Assembly (NCBI GenBank): GCA_964482955.1
Contig: CAYZZW010000012.1
Coordinates: forward strand, 1-64,000
Origin: JAPLSN01 sp964482955
GTDB lineage: Bacteria; Spirochaetota; Spirochaetia; Treponematales; UBA12059
DNA length: 64,000 bases
Direction of reading: 5' to 3'
Under the pieces are notes generated by a model, which was not told the DNA's origin, did no database searches, and saw only the letters and a program-made list of their open reading frames with translations. The stretch's first letter is position 1, and each line of letters opens with the position of its first letter. Positions 51,274 through 58,995 of this stretch are shown here, one piece after another. The position numbers and the translations under genes were made by a program.

Positions 51274-52161
51274 CTACGGGGCGGTTTCGAGGCGGTTGGG
51301 GCCGGCGGTTTTCGCCTGGGCGAGGGCGGTGTCGGCCCGGTTGACGAAGGTGTCCGCGGTCGCCCGGTCGCACGAAATTTCAGAGGCGACGCCGACCGAG
51401 ATCGTAATCGAAAAATCTCCGTCGTGTTCTTTCCAGACTCGGTCGCCCACGGTCTTGCGGAAGGCGTCGAACGCCTTGGCGGCCATCGGCGAGTCGAAGT
51501 TGCGGAGGACGACGAGGAATTCCTCGCCGCCGTAACGCCCGGAGTGGCCGAGCTGCCCGAAGGCCGAATCGATCATCGCCCCGACGTCGCGGAGCACGGC
51601 GTCGCCCGCCTGGTGGCCGACGCGGTCGTTCACCGACCGGAAGCGGTCGATGTCGAGCATGGCCACCGACAGCGCCTGCCCGCGATCGGCGGCGACGGCC
51701 AGCTCGCGCTCGAGGACCGCCAGGATCTCGCCGTGGTTCAAAAGGCCCGTGAGGGAGTCGTGGGTGGACGAGTGGTGCAGCCGCTCCTGGTAGTCCCGGA
51801 CGCGGAGCGCTGAGCGGATGCGCGCCAGCACCTCGACCGGTTCGATGGGCTTGCGGATGTAGTCGAAAGCGCCCGCCTCGAGCGCGACGGCGACTTCCTC
51901 GGGATCGGTGCGGGAGGTGAGCATCACGACCGGGATGCGCGCGGTCGACTCGTTCCGCTTGAGGCGGTCGAGGACTTCGAGGCCGGTGATGTCCGGCATC
52001 ACGACGTCGAGGACGATGATGTCGGGGAGCTCGGACGCCGCGAGCGCGAGGGCGGCCGTGCCCGACGCGCAGGATATGAAGCCGTAACCCGCCTTCGTGA
52101 GGGTCTGCGCGAGTATCTTGGCTGCGAGCGGGCTGTCGTCGACGGCCAGTATCTTGTCCAT
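51274..52161 (-). CDS. response regulator with GGDEF (diguanylate cyclase) output
   Basis: 295 residues. Receiver domain (1-120) with phospho-Asp in VVMPD and Lys in RKP, then a GGDEF domain with the active site RYGGEEFLV and no obvious RxxD inhibition site in the usual place. This would make cyclic di-GMP when phosphorylated, like PleD or WspR. The start at 52161 is chosen because the reading at 52197 runs into the previous gene's end and has no good ribosome site. The HD-GYP protein at 99 may be on the same signalling side. Confidence 0.9.
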   Translation of the reverse strand: MDKILAVDDSPLAAKILAQTLTKAGYGFISCASGTAALALAASELPDIIVLDVVMPDITGLEVLDRLKRNESTARIPVVMLTSRTDPEEVAVALEAGAFDYIRKPIEPVEVLARIRSALRVRDYQERLHHSSTHDSLTGLLNHGEILAVLERELAVAADRGQALSVAMLDIDRFRSVNDRVGHQAGDAVLRDVGAMIDSAFGQLGHSGRYGGEEFLVVLRNFDSPMAAKAFDAFRKTVGDRVWKEHDGDFSITISVGVASEISCDRATADTFVNRADTALAQAKTAGPNRLETAP

Positions 52162-52197
52162 CGACGACAGGATACTCCCGACGCCCGGCTTGCACAA

Positions 52198-53490
52198 CTA
52201 GGTTTTCAGGTCGAGGAGGAGCGGTTCGGCCGGAACGGCCGCGTCCGGCCCGAGTTCGACGGGTTCGCCCGTGAGGAGGTTCCGCCCCCGGACGGCGCCG
52301 AGGAACGCGCGCGTCCGTCCCGTCGCGCGGAGGTCGACGAGCCCGAGGAAGTCCGCTCCCGGGCCGCGGCGCCTGAGCGCCACGACGCCGTCGGCGGGTT
52401 CGGAGACGTCCGTGACGGGCGCGGCCTCCCTGACGCGTTTCGACGCGCGGTGGAAACCGGCGTACCACCCTTTGAACGCGTCGTCGCCGGGTTCGTCCAT
52501 GGGATCGCGCTCGAAGAGGTCCGGCTTCCGTTCCTGCGCCGACTCCTGGCCCATGTAGGCGAAGAAGGCGCCGGGCAGCAGCATCGCGAAGGCGGTCCAC
52601 GCCTTGAGGACGGCGCGGTCGCGGAAGCGCGACGCGATCCGCGCCTGGTCGTGGTTTTCGAGGAAGCGCGCCTTGATCGAGCCGGCCGGGTAGAGCGTCT
52701 CCTGGACCGCGAGGTGGCGGAGGTAGGGCGCGACGCCGCCCGCTCCGGACCAGGCGCGCTCGAGTTCCTCGCGCCCGTCGTAATCGTAGGACAGGTCGAA
52801 GGCGGCGTGGAGCTCGGGATCGCACGCCGCGTAATGGCCCGCCCGCCGGAGCTCCCGGACGAATTCCTTGTGGACGCTTTCGGCCAGCCAGACCGGCGCC
52901 GGACGGCCCGTTTCGACGGCCGCGGCCCGGCGGCGCGCCTCGATCCAGAAATCGACGGGGACGAGGCTCGCGACGTCGCAGCGGAAGCCGTCCAGTCCGA
53001 AACGGCGCCAGCGTTCGAGCGTCTCGAACAGGTATTCGCGCAGTCCCGCCTTCGAGAAATCGAGGTCGACGACGTCGGTCCACTCCGCCACGCGGCGTCC
53101 CGGCTTCCCGTCCGGCCCGGGCACGAACCAATCCGGATGCTCGCGGGCGAGGACCGAGTCGGGACTCGCGTGGTTGAAGACGACGTCCATGATGACGCGC
53201 AGCCCGAGTTCGCGGGCCCGGTCGAGGAAGCGCCGGAGGCCGGGTTCGCCGCCGAGCGACGCGTCGACGGCGCGGTAGTCGGAGATCGCGTAGGGACTGC
53301 CCTCGGTTCCCTTGCGGTTCGCGCGTCCGATCGGGTGGAAGGGCGTCAGGTAGACGATGTCGAAGCCCATCCCGGCGACGTCCGGAAGGCGCCGCGCCGC
53401 GGCGTCGAAGGTGCCTTCGGACGTGAAGTTGCGCGTGAAGATCTGGTAGATCGACGAGCCCGCGAGGGCCGGATCGGTGTCAGTCGCCAT
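52198..53490 (-). CDS. GH13 family alpha-glycosidase or alpha-amylase
   Basis: 430 residues. TIM-barrel conserved regions: VIMDVVFNHASPDS, GFRCDVA (nucleophile Asp), WLAESVH (acid Glu) and ENHDQAR. Region order is that of glycoside hydrolase family 13. No signal peptide, so it works on imported maltodextrin or storage glucan. The C-terminal beta-domain is short. It starts 37 bp before the GGDEF gene on the minus strand. Confidence 0.9.
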   Translation of the reverse strand: MATDTDPALAGSSIYQIFTRNFTSEGTFDAAARRLPDVAGMGFDIVYLTPFHPIGRANRKGTEGSPYAISDYRAVDASLGGEPGLRRFLDRARELGLRVIMDVVFNHASPDSVLAREHPDWFVPGPDGKPGRRVAEWTDVVDLDFSKAGLREYLFETLERWRRFGLDGFRCDVASLVPVDFWIEARRRAAAVETGRPAPVWLAESVHKEFVRELRRAGHYAACDPELHAAFDLSYDYDGREELERAWSGAGGVAPYLRHLAVQETLYPAGSIKARFLENHDQARIASRFRDRAVLKAWTAFAMLLPGAFFAYMGQESAQERKPDLFERDPMDEPGDDAFKGWYAGFHRASKRVREAAPVTDVSEPADGVVALRRRGPGADFLGLVDLRATGRTRAFLGAVRGRNLLTGEPVELGPDAAVPAEPLLLDLKT

Positions 53491-53597
53491 GATCGCTCCC
53501 GTGCCGCCGTGCAGGCGGTCATCAACCAGTGTACTCGATCCGATCGCATTGATGAAGGCGGATGATTCCGCTAGAATGGCTGCCTCGGGGGTGCGGG

Positions 53598-54488
53598 ATG
53601 CCAGCTATCGTGATCGACGGGAAGAAACTCGCGGAGGACATCCGCTCGGAGATAAAGGAACGCGTCGCGCGCTGCAGCGAACGCGGCGTCACGCCGGGGC
53701 TCGCGGTCATACTCGTCGGTGACGATCCGGCGAGCCACTCCTACGTGAAGGGCAAGGAAAAGGCCTGCGCCGAAGCCGGCATTGCCAGCTTCCAGCGACA
53801 CCTGCCGGCCGACGCGACCGAAGCCGAGCTCCTGAAGCTCGTCCGGGATTTCAACGACGACCCGAAGGTGCACGGCATCCTCGTCCAGCTGCCCCTGCCG
53901 CGCCAGATCGACGAAGCCCGCGTCGTCGCCGCCATCGATCCGGACAAGGACGTGGACGGCTTCACGCCGGAGAACGTCGGGCGGCTTGTGCTCGGCGAGC
54001 GTTGTTTCCTGCCCTGCACGCCGCACGGCGTCATCAAGCTGATCGAGCGCGCCGGCGTCCCCACGAAGGGCGCGCACGTCGTCATCGTGGGCCGTTCCAA
54101 CATCGTCGGGAAGCCCCTCATGAACCTGGTCATCCGGAAGGACGTCAACGCCACCGTGACCGTCTGCCACACGGGCACCGTCAACGTGGCCGAGCACACG
54201 CGCCGCGCGGACATCGTCGTGGCGTGCGCCGGCAAGCCCGGCTTGATCACCGCCGACATGGTGAAGCCGGGCGCCTGCGTGATCGACGTCGGCGTCAACC
54301 GAGTCGAGGATCCGTCGGCGAAGGGCGGCCACCGCCTCGTCGGCGACTGCGACTACGAGGGGCTTTTGCCCGTGGCGGGATCGATCACGCCCGTGCCGGG
54401 CGGCGTCGGCCCGATGACCATCACCATGCTGCTTTCGAACACCGTCGAATCCGCCGAACGCGCCGTCGCCGCGCGATCCGCGTCATGA
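53598..54488 (+). CDS. folD: FolD, methylenetetrahydrofolate dehydrogenase/cyclohydrolase
   Basis: 296 residues. Landmarks VGDDPASHSYVKGKEKAC (with catalytic Lys), LPLPRQID, DVDGFTPENVGRL, the NADP-binding GRSNIVGKP and PVPGGVGPMT are all present. Bifunctional folate enzyme making 10-formyl-THF. The ATG at 53598 is preferred over an upstream M at 53562 because it follows a G-rich ribosome site and the family N-terminus begins MPAIVIDGKK. The stop overlaps the next gene (ATGA). Confidence 0.95.
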   Translation: MPAIVIDGKKLAEDIRSEIKERVARCSERGVTPGLAVILVGDDPASHSYVKGKEKACAEAGIASFQRHLPADATEAELLKLVRDFNDDPKVHGILVQLPLPRQIDEARVVAAIDPDKDVDGFTPENVGRLVLGERCFLPCTPHGVIKLIERAGVPTKGAHVVIVGRSNIVGKPLMNLVIRKDVNATVTVCHTGTVNVAEHTRRADIVVACAGKPGLITADMVKPGACVIDVGVNRVEDPSAKGGHRLVGDCDYEGLLPVAGSITPVPGGVGPMTITMLLSNTVESAERAVAARSAS

Positions 54489-55291
54489 TCGACGTCCAGA
54501 GCCTCCGCGACGACCGGCGCATCCGCATCCAGAAGGTCGGCGTCAAGGGCCTCCGCTATCCGATCACCGTGCTCGACAAGGCGAACAAGGTCCAGCATAC
54601 TACCGCCTCGGTCAACCTGTACGCGGATCTGCCCCACGATTTCAAGGGCACGCACATGAGCCGCTTCATCGAGGTCTTCGACGCGCACCGCCACGACCTC
54701 GGGATGCGGAAGTTCCTCTCGATGCTCGACGAGATCCGCTCGGTGCTCGACGCGGAGACCGCCTACGCCGATCTCCACTTTCCGTACTTCGTCGAAAAGA
54801 CCGCGCCCGCGTCCGGAGCCGCGAGCATCATGAGCTACGACTGCGGCTACTCCGGCCGCGTGTCCGCCGACCGCCGCGACTTCCGCGTCCTCGTGTCGGT
54901 GCCGGTGCAGACGGTCTGCCCCTGCAGTCTCGCCATCAGCCGCAACGGCGGCCACAACCAGCGCGGCCTCGTGACGATCAACGCCGAGGTCGGCCGCTTC
55001 GTGTGGATCGAGGACCTCGTCGACGCGGCCGAAGACGCCGCGTCCGCCGGACTCTACACGCTTCTCAAGCGCGAGGACGAAAAGGCCGTGACCGAGCTCG
55101 CCTTCGACAACCCGCGCTTCGTAGAGGACGTCGTCCGAGAAACCTACAAGGCGATCAAGGCCATGGACGCCTTCCCGCGCTTTTCCGTGGAAGCCGAAAA
55201 CTTCGAAAGCATCCACAACCACAACGCCTACGCCTACGTCGAATACCCCGACGCCGAAACCCCGGACCCCGACACACGCGAAACCGAGTAG
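54485..55291 (+). CDS. folE2: GTP cyclohydrolase FolE2 (type IB)
   Basis: 268 residues. FolE2 makes dihydroneopterin triphosphate for folate, and the related FolE step in queuosine. Motifs: VQHTTASVNLYADL near the N-terminus, a central TVCPCSLAISRNGGHNQR with the metal and catalytic cysteine, and ESIHNHNAYAYVEY near the end. This class works with metals other than Zn and is used by many bacteria under zinc limitation; here it may be the only form. Overlaps folD by 4 bases, so folate genes are coupled. Confidence 0.92.
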   Translation: MIDVQSLRDDRRIRIQKVGVKGLRYPITVLDKANKVQHTTASVNLYADLPHDFKGTHMSRFIEVFDAHRHDLGMRKFLSMLDEIRSVLDAETAYADLHFPYFVEKTAPASGAASIMSYDCGYSGRVSADRRDFRVLVSVPVQTVCPCSLAISRNGGHNQRGLVTINAEVGRFVWIEDLVDAAEDAASAGLYTLLKREDEKAVTELAFDNPRFVEDVVRETYKAIKAMDAFPRFSVEAENFESIHNHNAYAYVEYPDAETPDPDTRETE

Positions 55292-55411
55292 CCTTCACGG
55301 CTTCGGCTCCCGGGCGTCCCGTGTCGGAGGGACCACGGAGTCACGGAGTTTAGCCCCGGAGGTCACGGAGACACGGAGGTAAGAACTACCACGAAGGTCA
55401 CGAAGTTGGAA

Positions 55412-55479
55412 CACGAGCGCAGCTTAGCGAGTACCCGAGCGTTAGGGCACGAAGGAAGAGGGGACAGAGGGTTTAAGAT
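55412..55479 (+). repeat. dispersed intergenic element, core copy D
   Basis: ACACGAGCGCAGCTTAGCGA, GTACCCGAGCGTTAGGGCAC, GAAGGAAGAGGGGACAGAGG and GTTTAAGA: the most complete copy. Confidence 0.9.
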
Positions 55480-55616
55480 AGCCTAGCTCGGAGCAGTTCG
55501 TAGCAAGCGAACGATTACCGCGATTTGTCGCCGCATTACCTGTTGTGTCTTGCCGGCCGTCGTGCGGCGTTACTGGGGACACCTGGCGTCCGATGACGAA
55601 CCGGATGAACCTGCCG

Positions 55617-55693
55617 GGTGGGGCGTATAGCTATCCATGCCGAATATTGCGAGTAATCTCGCCTATTCGGCGTGGATAGCTATACGCCCCACC
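55617..55693. repeat. 77-nt near-perfect hairpin
   Basis: Left arm 55617-55646 (GGTGGGGCGTATAGCTATCC and ten further bases ATGCCGAATA) and right arm 55664-55693 pair over 30 bases with one G-T wobble in the RNA. The 17-base centre holds a smaller hairpin (GCGAG-TAAT-CTCGC, 55649-55662). Outside the arms AACC (about 55609) and GGTT (about 55698) can close a further pair. No T-run follows. Confidence 0.95.
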
Positions 55694-55846
55694 GCTCCGG
55701 TTGACGCGGTTCGACACTCGTCCGCCGCACTTTCCCGAATCGCCGTACGGTCGTGGGTCGTACGACATGTGGACGCGCCAAACGAATCGTGGTATTTTAA
55801 CGCCAGTACGAGCCGTCCGGAGCAGCGGCGATGATGGAGGAACTAC

Positions 55847-56203
55847 ATGGGTGACAACTATCCGGTCGATGCCGAGACCGTGCGCGGCCAGGGTTCGCGC
55901 GGCATCATCTCCACGGGCGCCGGTCTCGGCCTCTGGGTCGTGAACGGGCTCTTGAACCTGCCTTTCGTCGGCGTCGCCCTGGCGGGCGGCCTCGTGGCGC
56001 TCGGCATCTACGGCCTCGTCAACAAGACGAAGACCGACAAGGCCACGGGCGCCGTCCTGCTCGGCGCGGGCGGCCTCGGGATCGTGTCGCTGTTCATCCC
56101 CGGCATGCGGGACTTCCTCTTCGGCGTCGGCGGCCTCGCCCTCGTCGGCTACGGAATCTTCAACATCGTCAAATTCGTCAAAGGCCTCAAGTCTCGTTCG
56201 TGA
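55847..56203 (+). CDS. small glycine-rich membrane protein
   Basis: 118 residues with three hydrophobic segments (about 22-45, 46-62, 70-90) separated by short loops, the last followed by a basic end (IFNIVKFVKGLKSRS). Rich in Gly, Leu and Val. GGAGG 8 bases before the ATG. A holin-like or general stress membrane protein could look like this; no specific family recognised. Alone between the hairpin and miaB. Confidence 0.75.
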   Translation: MGDNYPVDAETVRGQGSRGIISTGAGLGLWVVNGLLNLPFVGVALAGGLVALGIYGLVNKTKTDKATGAVLLGAGGLGIVSLFIPGMRDFLFGVGGLALVGYGIFNIVKFVKGLKSRS

Positions 56204-56297
56204 TACCGGCAGGCGCGGCGGATCGTTCGAACCGACGCGCCGCCGTACCTGACCGTTCGATCGCTGACCGCCCGCATCCCCCCGTTTTGGAATATCG

Positions 56298-57647
56298 ATG
56301 AAGTTCTTTTTCGAAACCTACGGCTGCCAGATGAACAAGGCGGAATCCGCGGCGCTGGAAGCCGTCCTGTCCGATCGCGGCTGGGAACGGACGGACGACG
56401 CGGACGCGGCCGACCTCGTCCTCATCAACACGTGCTCGGTGCGCATCACGGCGGAAAACCGCGCGTGGGGTCGCATCGCGCTGTACGCCGCCGCCAAGAA
56501 GAAGCGCGACTTCGTCCTCGTCGTCACGGGCTGCATGGCCGAGCGCCTGAAGCGCGAGATGCGCGAAACCGAACCGGCCATCGACTACGTGCTCGGCAAC
56601 TTCCAGAAGGACGCGCTCGGGCTCGTGGCGGACGCGGCGGCCGCCGGCACGACGCTCGACTCGATCGACGAGAAGCCCGCGTTCGCCTTCGCCGCGAGCC
56701 ACCACGAACCGGGCGATTTCCGCTCCTTCGTGCCGATCATGCACGGCTGCGACAACTTCTGCTCGTACTGCATCGTGCCCTACGTGCGCGGCCGCGAAAC
56801 CTCGCGGAATCCCGCCGATATCGACGCGGAGATCGCCGCTCTCGAGGACGCGGGCGTCCGCGAGATCACCCTGCTCGGGCAGAACGTCAACTCGTACCGA
56901 TGGAAATCGGACGAGGGCGAGCTCGGCTTTCCGGGTCTCGTGCGTCGGATCGCCTCGGGCCTTCATGCCCGTGAGGAGGCCCGAGACCTGCGCGCCCGCG
57001 GGAAGGGCGGCATCCGCTGGATCCGCTTCCTCACGAGCCACCCCAAGGATTTTTCAGACGAACTCGTCGACCTCATCGCCTCCGAACCGCTCATCTGCCG
57101 CCACGTCCACCTCTGCGCCCAGCACGGCTCGAACCGGGTGCTCGAGGCGATGAACCGCCGTTACACGCGGGAAACGTATCTCGGCCTCGTCGGCAGATTG
57201 CGGAAGGCGGTTCCGGACGTCACGCTTTCGACCGATATTCTGATAGGCTTTCCCGGCGAAACGGACGCGGACGTGGACCTGACGCTCGACCTCATGCGGA
57301 GCGCGGGTTTCGCGTATTCGTATATGTACCATTACAATCCGCGGCGGGGCACCCCGGCGGCGTCGATGCCGGACCAGATCCCGACCGCGGTCAAGAAGGC
57401 GCGGCTCGCGCGCGTCATCGGGCTCCAGAAGGAGCTTACGGCGGACGCGATGAGGAAGCTCGTCGGCACGGAGGCGGAGGTGCTCGTGGAAGGACCGTCG
57501 AGGCGGAAAAAGACCGAAGTCCTCGCGCGCACCCAGGGCGACATGATGGTCGTGTTCCCCGGCGACGCGTCCGAGTCGGGTTCCTTCGCGCGGGTGCGGC
57601 TTCTGGAACTCCGGGGCAACACCTTCCGAGCGGAACGGATCGAATGA
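56298..57647 (+). CDS. miaB: MiaB, tRNA-2-methylthio-N6-dimethylallyladenosine synthase
   Basis: 449 residues. The MTTase domain begins FFFETYGCQMNKAES (first auxiliary cysteines, with the others at NTCSV and TGCMAE), followed by radical SAM motif CDNFCSYC and VPYVRGRETSR, then a C-terminal TRAM domain. The RGRE-type and HVPxQ-like blocks mark MiaB rather than RimO. A short Arg/Glu-rich insertion (about 220-236) is unusual. The stop overlaps the next start (ATGA). Confidence 0.93.
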   Translation: MKFFFETYGCQMNKAESAALEAVLSDRGWERTDDADAADLVLINTCSVRITAENRAWGRIALYAAAKKKRDFVLVVTGCMAERLKREMRETEPAIDYVLGNFQKDALGLVADAAAAGTTLDSIDEKPAFAFAASHHEPGDFRSFVPIMHGCDNFCSYCIVPYVRGRETSRNPADIDAEIAALEDAGVREITLLGQNVNSYRWKSDEGELGFPGLVRRIASGLHAREEARDLRARGKGGIRWIRFLTSHPKDFSDELVDLIASEPLICRHVHLCAQHGSNRVLEAMNRRYTRETYLGLVGRLRKAVPDVTLSTDILIGFPGETDADVDLTLDLMRSAGFAYSYMYHYNPRRGTPAASMPDQIPTAVKKARLARVIGLQKELTADAMRKLVGTEAEVLVEGPSRRKKTEVLARTQGDMMVVFPGDASESGSFARVRLLELRGNTFRAERIE

Positions 57648-58723
57648 GACGCCTCGTCGCCGCCTGCCTGTTCCTGTCCGCCGCGCTCGCGGCTCACGGC
57701 CAGGCCGACGCGATCGCGGCCAAGCGGGGCGATCCCGCGTTTCCCTCCCTGCTCGAACAGGCCTTCGCCGAAGCCGGAACCCTGGCCGACGGCATCGCCC
57801 TCCTTGCGGACAACGTCGGCTACGTGACCGATCCGGTCAAAAAGCGATCGATCCTTCTCATCCTCGCGGGCGCCCTCGAACTGGCCGGGCGCTTCCCCGA
57901 GGCGGCTGATCGCTATGAAGAAGCCGCGTACGCGGTGCCCTCCGCCCGCGACGCGGACAGCCTGCTCGCCTCCTGCGCCGCGCGCATCGCGTCGGGCGAG
58001 GGCGACAAGGCCGAGGGCATCCTCAAGGCGCTGGCGCTCACGTCGGACGAGCCGCGGATCGCCGTGAAGGCGCGCGTTCTGTCCGCGTGGCGCGAACTCG
58101 TCGCGGGTCGGCGCGCCGAGGCGCTCGCCCTCGCCGACGGTGCCCTCGCGCTGGCCGCGAAGCTGCCCGCGCTCAAGCTCGAAGCCCTTGTCGTAGCGTG
58201 GGCCGCCTCGGACGGCGAGCGCCGCGCGGGCTACGCCGCCGCCATCGCGCGCGATTACGGCTCGACCCCCGAAGCCGCCCTCGTCTCGGGCGGCGCGCCG
58301 CCACCGCTCGCGCACTGGCTTTTATCGGGCGTGTATGGCAAAGACGAGGGCGCTGGGAAGGGCGCCGCCGCCTCCGCGACGGCTTCAGACACCGCAACGG
58401 CCGCCAAGCCTGCCGGCGATTCGAAACCCGCGGACGCGAAGCCCGGCGACGCGAAACCCGCCCCGACGGGTCAGTCGGGGCAAGCGGCAACGGCGACCGA
58501 CAAACCGGAGGCCGGACCGATCGCCTTCCAGATCGGCGCGTTCACCGTTGAAAAGAACGCCGCGCTCCTCGTCGACCGCCTGAAAAAAGCCGGCTTCGCG
58601 CCGCGCGTCGTCAAGAAGGACAACCCGCCCGTGTGGACGGTCCTTGTCGACGCCGGAAGCGATTCCCAGGCGACGCTCATGAAGCTCAAGGACGCCGGCT
58701 TCGAGGCGTTCCCGGTATTCTGA
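57644..58723 (+). CDS. secreted SPOR-domain protein
   Basis: 359 residues. A signal peptide (LVAACLFLSAALAAHGQ), then about 190 residues of helices resembling TPR or HEAT pairs, a 55-residue Ala/Lys/Pro/Asp linker, and a C-terminal SPOR domain (IAFQIGAFTVEKNAALLVDRLKKAGF and WTVLVDAG). SPOR domains bind denuded peptidoglycan at division sites. Co-transcribed with miaB. Confidence 0.88.
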   Translation: MRRLVAACLFLSAALAAHGQADAIAAKRGDPAFPSLLEQAFAEAGTLADGIALLADNVGYVTDPVKKRSILLILAGALELAGRFPEAADRYEEAAYAVPSARDADSLLASCAARIASGEGDKAEGILKALALTSDEPRIAVKARVLSAWRELVAGRRAEALALADGALALAAKLPALKLEALVVAWAASDGERRAGYAAAIARDYGSTPEAALVSGGAPPPLAHWLLSGVYGKDEGAGKGAAASATASDTATAAKPAGDSKPADAKPGDAKPAPTGQSGQAATATDKPEAGPIAFQIGAFTVEKNAALLVDRLKKAGFAPRVVKKDNPPVWTVLVDAGSDSQATLMKLKDAGFEAFPVF

Positions 58724-58964
58724 CGACGACGGCTCTCGACGCGGCTGCCGAAGCGGAGCCGGAAAAAGAGGCGCGTATGACCGGCGCGCCCGGGGAAGGT
58801 CTCGAGCGCGCCGGTGCGTTTCGTCGTGAAGTGATTCCGCCCGAAGCCGGTCGGGTCAGGGGCGAACACCAGGCGTTTGTCGGACTTGTCCGCGATATGA
58901 AGGAAAAATCGCGGGAACGCTCTTTTTCTACCCTGCAAACTCCGAAAGGAGCCTGCTTGAATAG

Positions 58965-58995
58965 AGATTTTTCACGCTGAAAGCGCGAAAAATCT
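58965..58995. terminator. hairpin between the SPOR and Dus genes
   Basis: AGATTTTTC (58965-58973) pairs with GAAAAATCT (58987-58995), extended by CGC/GCG across one mismatch, loop TGAAA. A second outer pair, AGGAGCCTG (58947-58955) with CAGGCTCCT (59006-59014), lies around it and reaches into the Dus coding end. The U-rich arms and convergent genes on both sides fit a terminator usable in both directions. Confidence 0.6.

Larger units (their letters stand above)
55292..55846. repeat. 555-bp intergenic region: element copy D, heptad units and a long hairpin
   Basis: 55318-55411 has CACGGAG and CACGAAG-type units (ACCACGGAGTCACGGAG, GTCACGGAGACACGGAGG). Core copy D is 55412-55479. GTTCG-TAGCAAG-CGAAC lies at about 55497-55513. 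The 77-nt hairpin is 55617-55693. A 65-codon frame over 55637-55834 has no ribosome site and overlaps the hairpin; I do not call it a gene. Upstream of 55847 no convincing -35/-10 pair is seen. Confidence 0.8.

Noticed and set aside
55637..55834. 65-codon open frame as small gene
   Set aside because: It starts inside the hairpin, lacks a ribosome site, and its composition resembles non-coding sequence.
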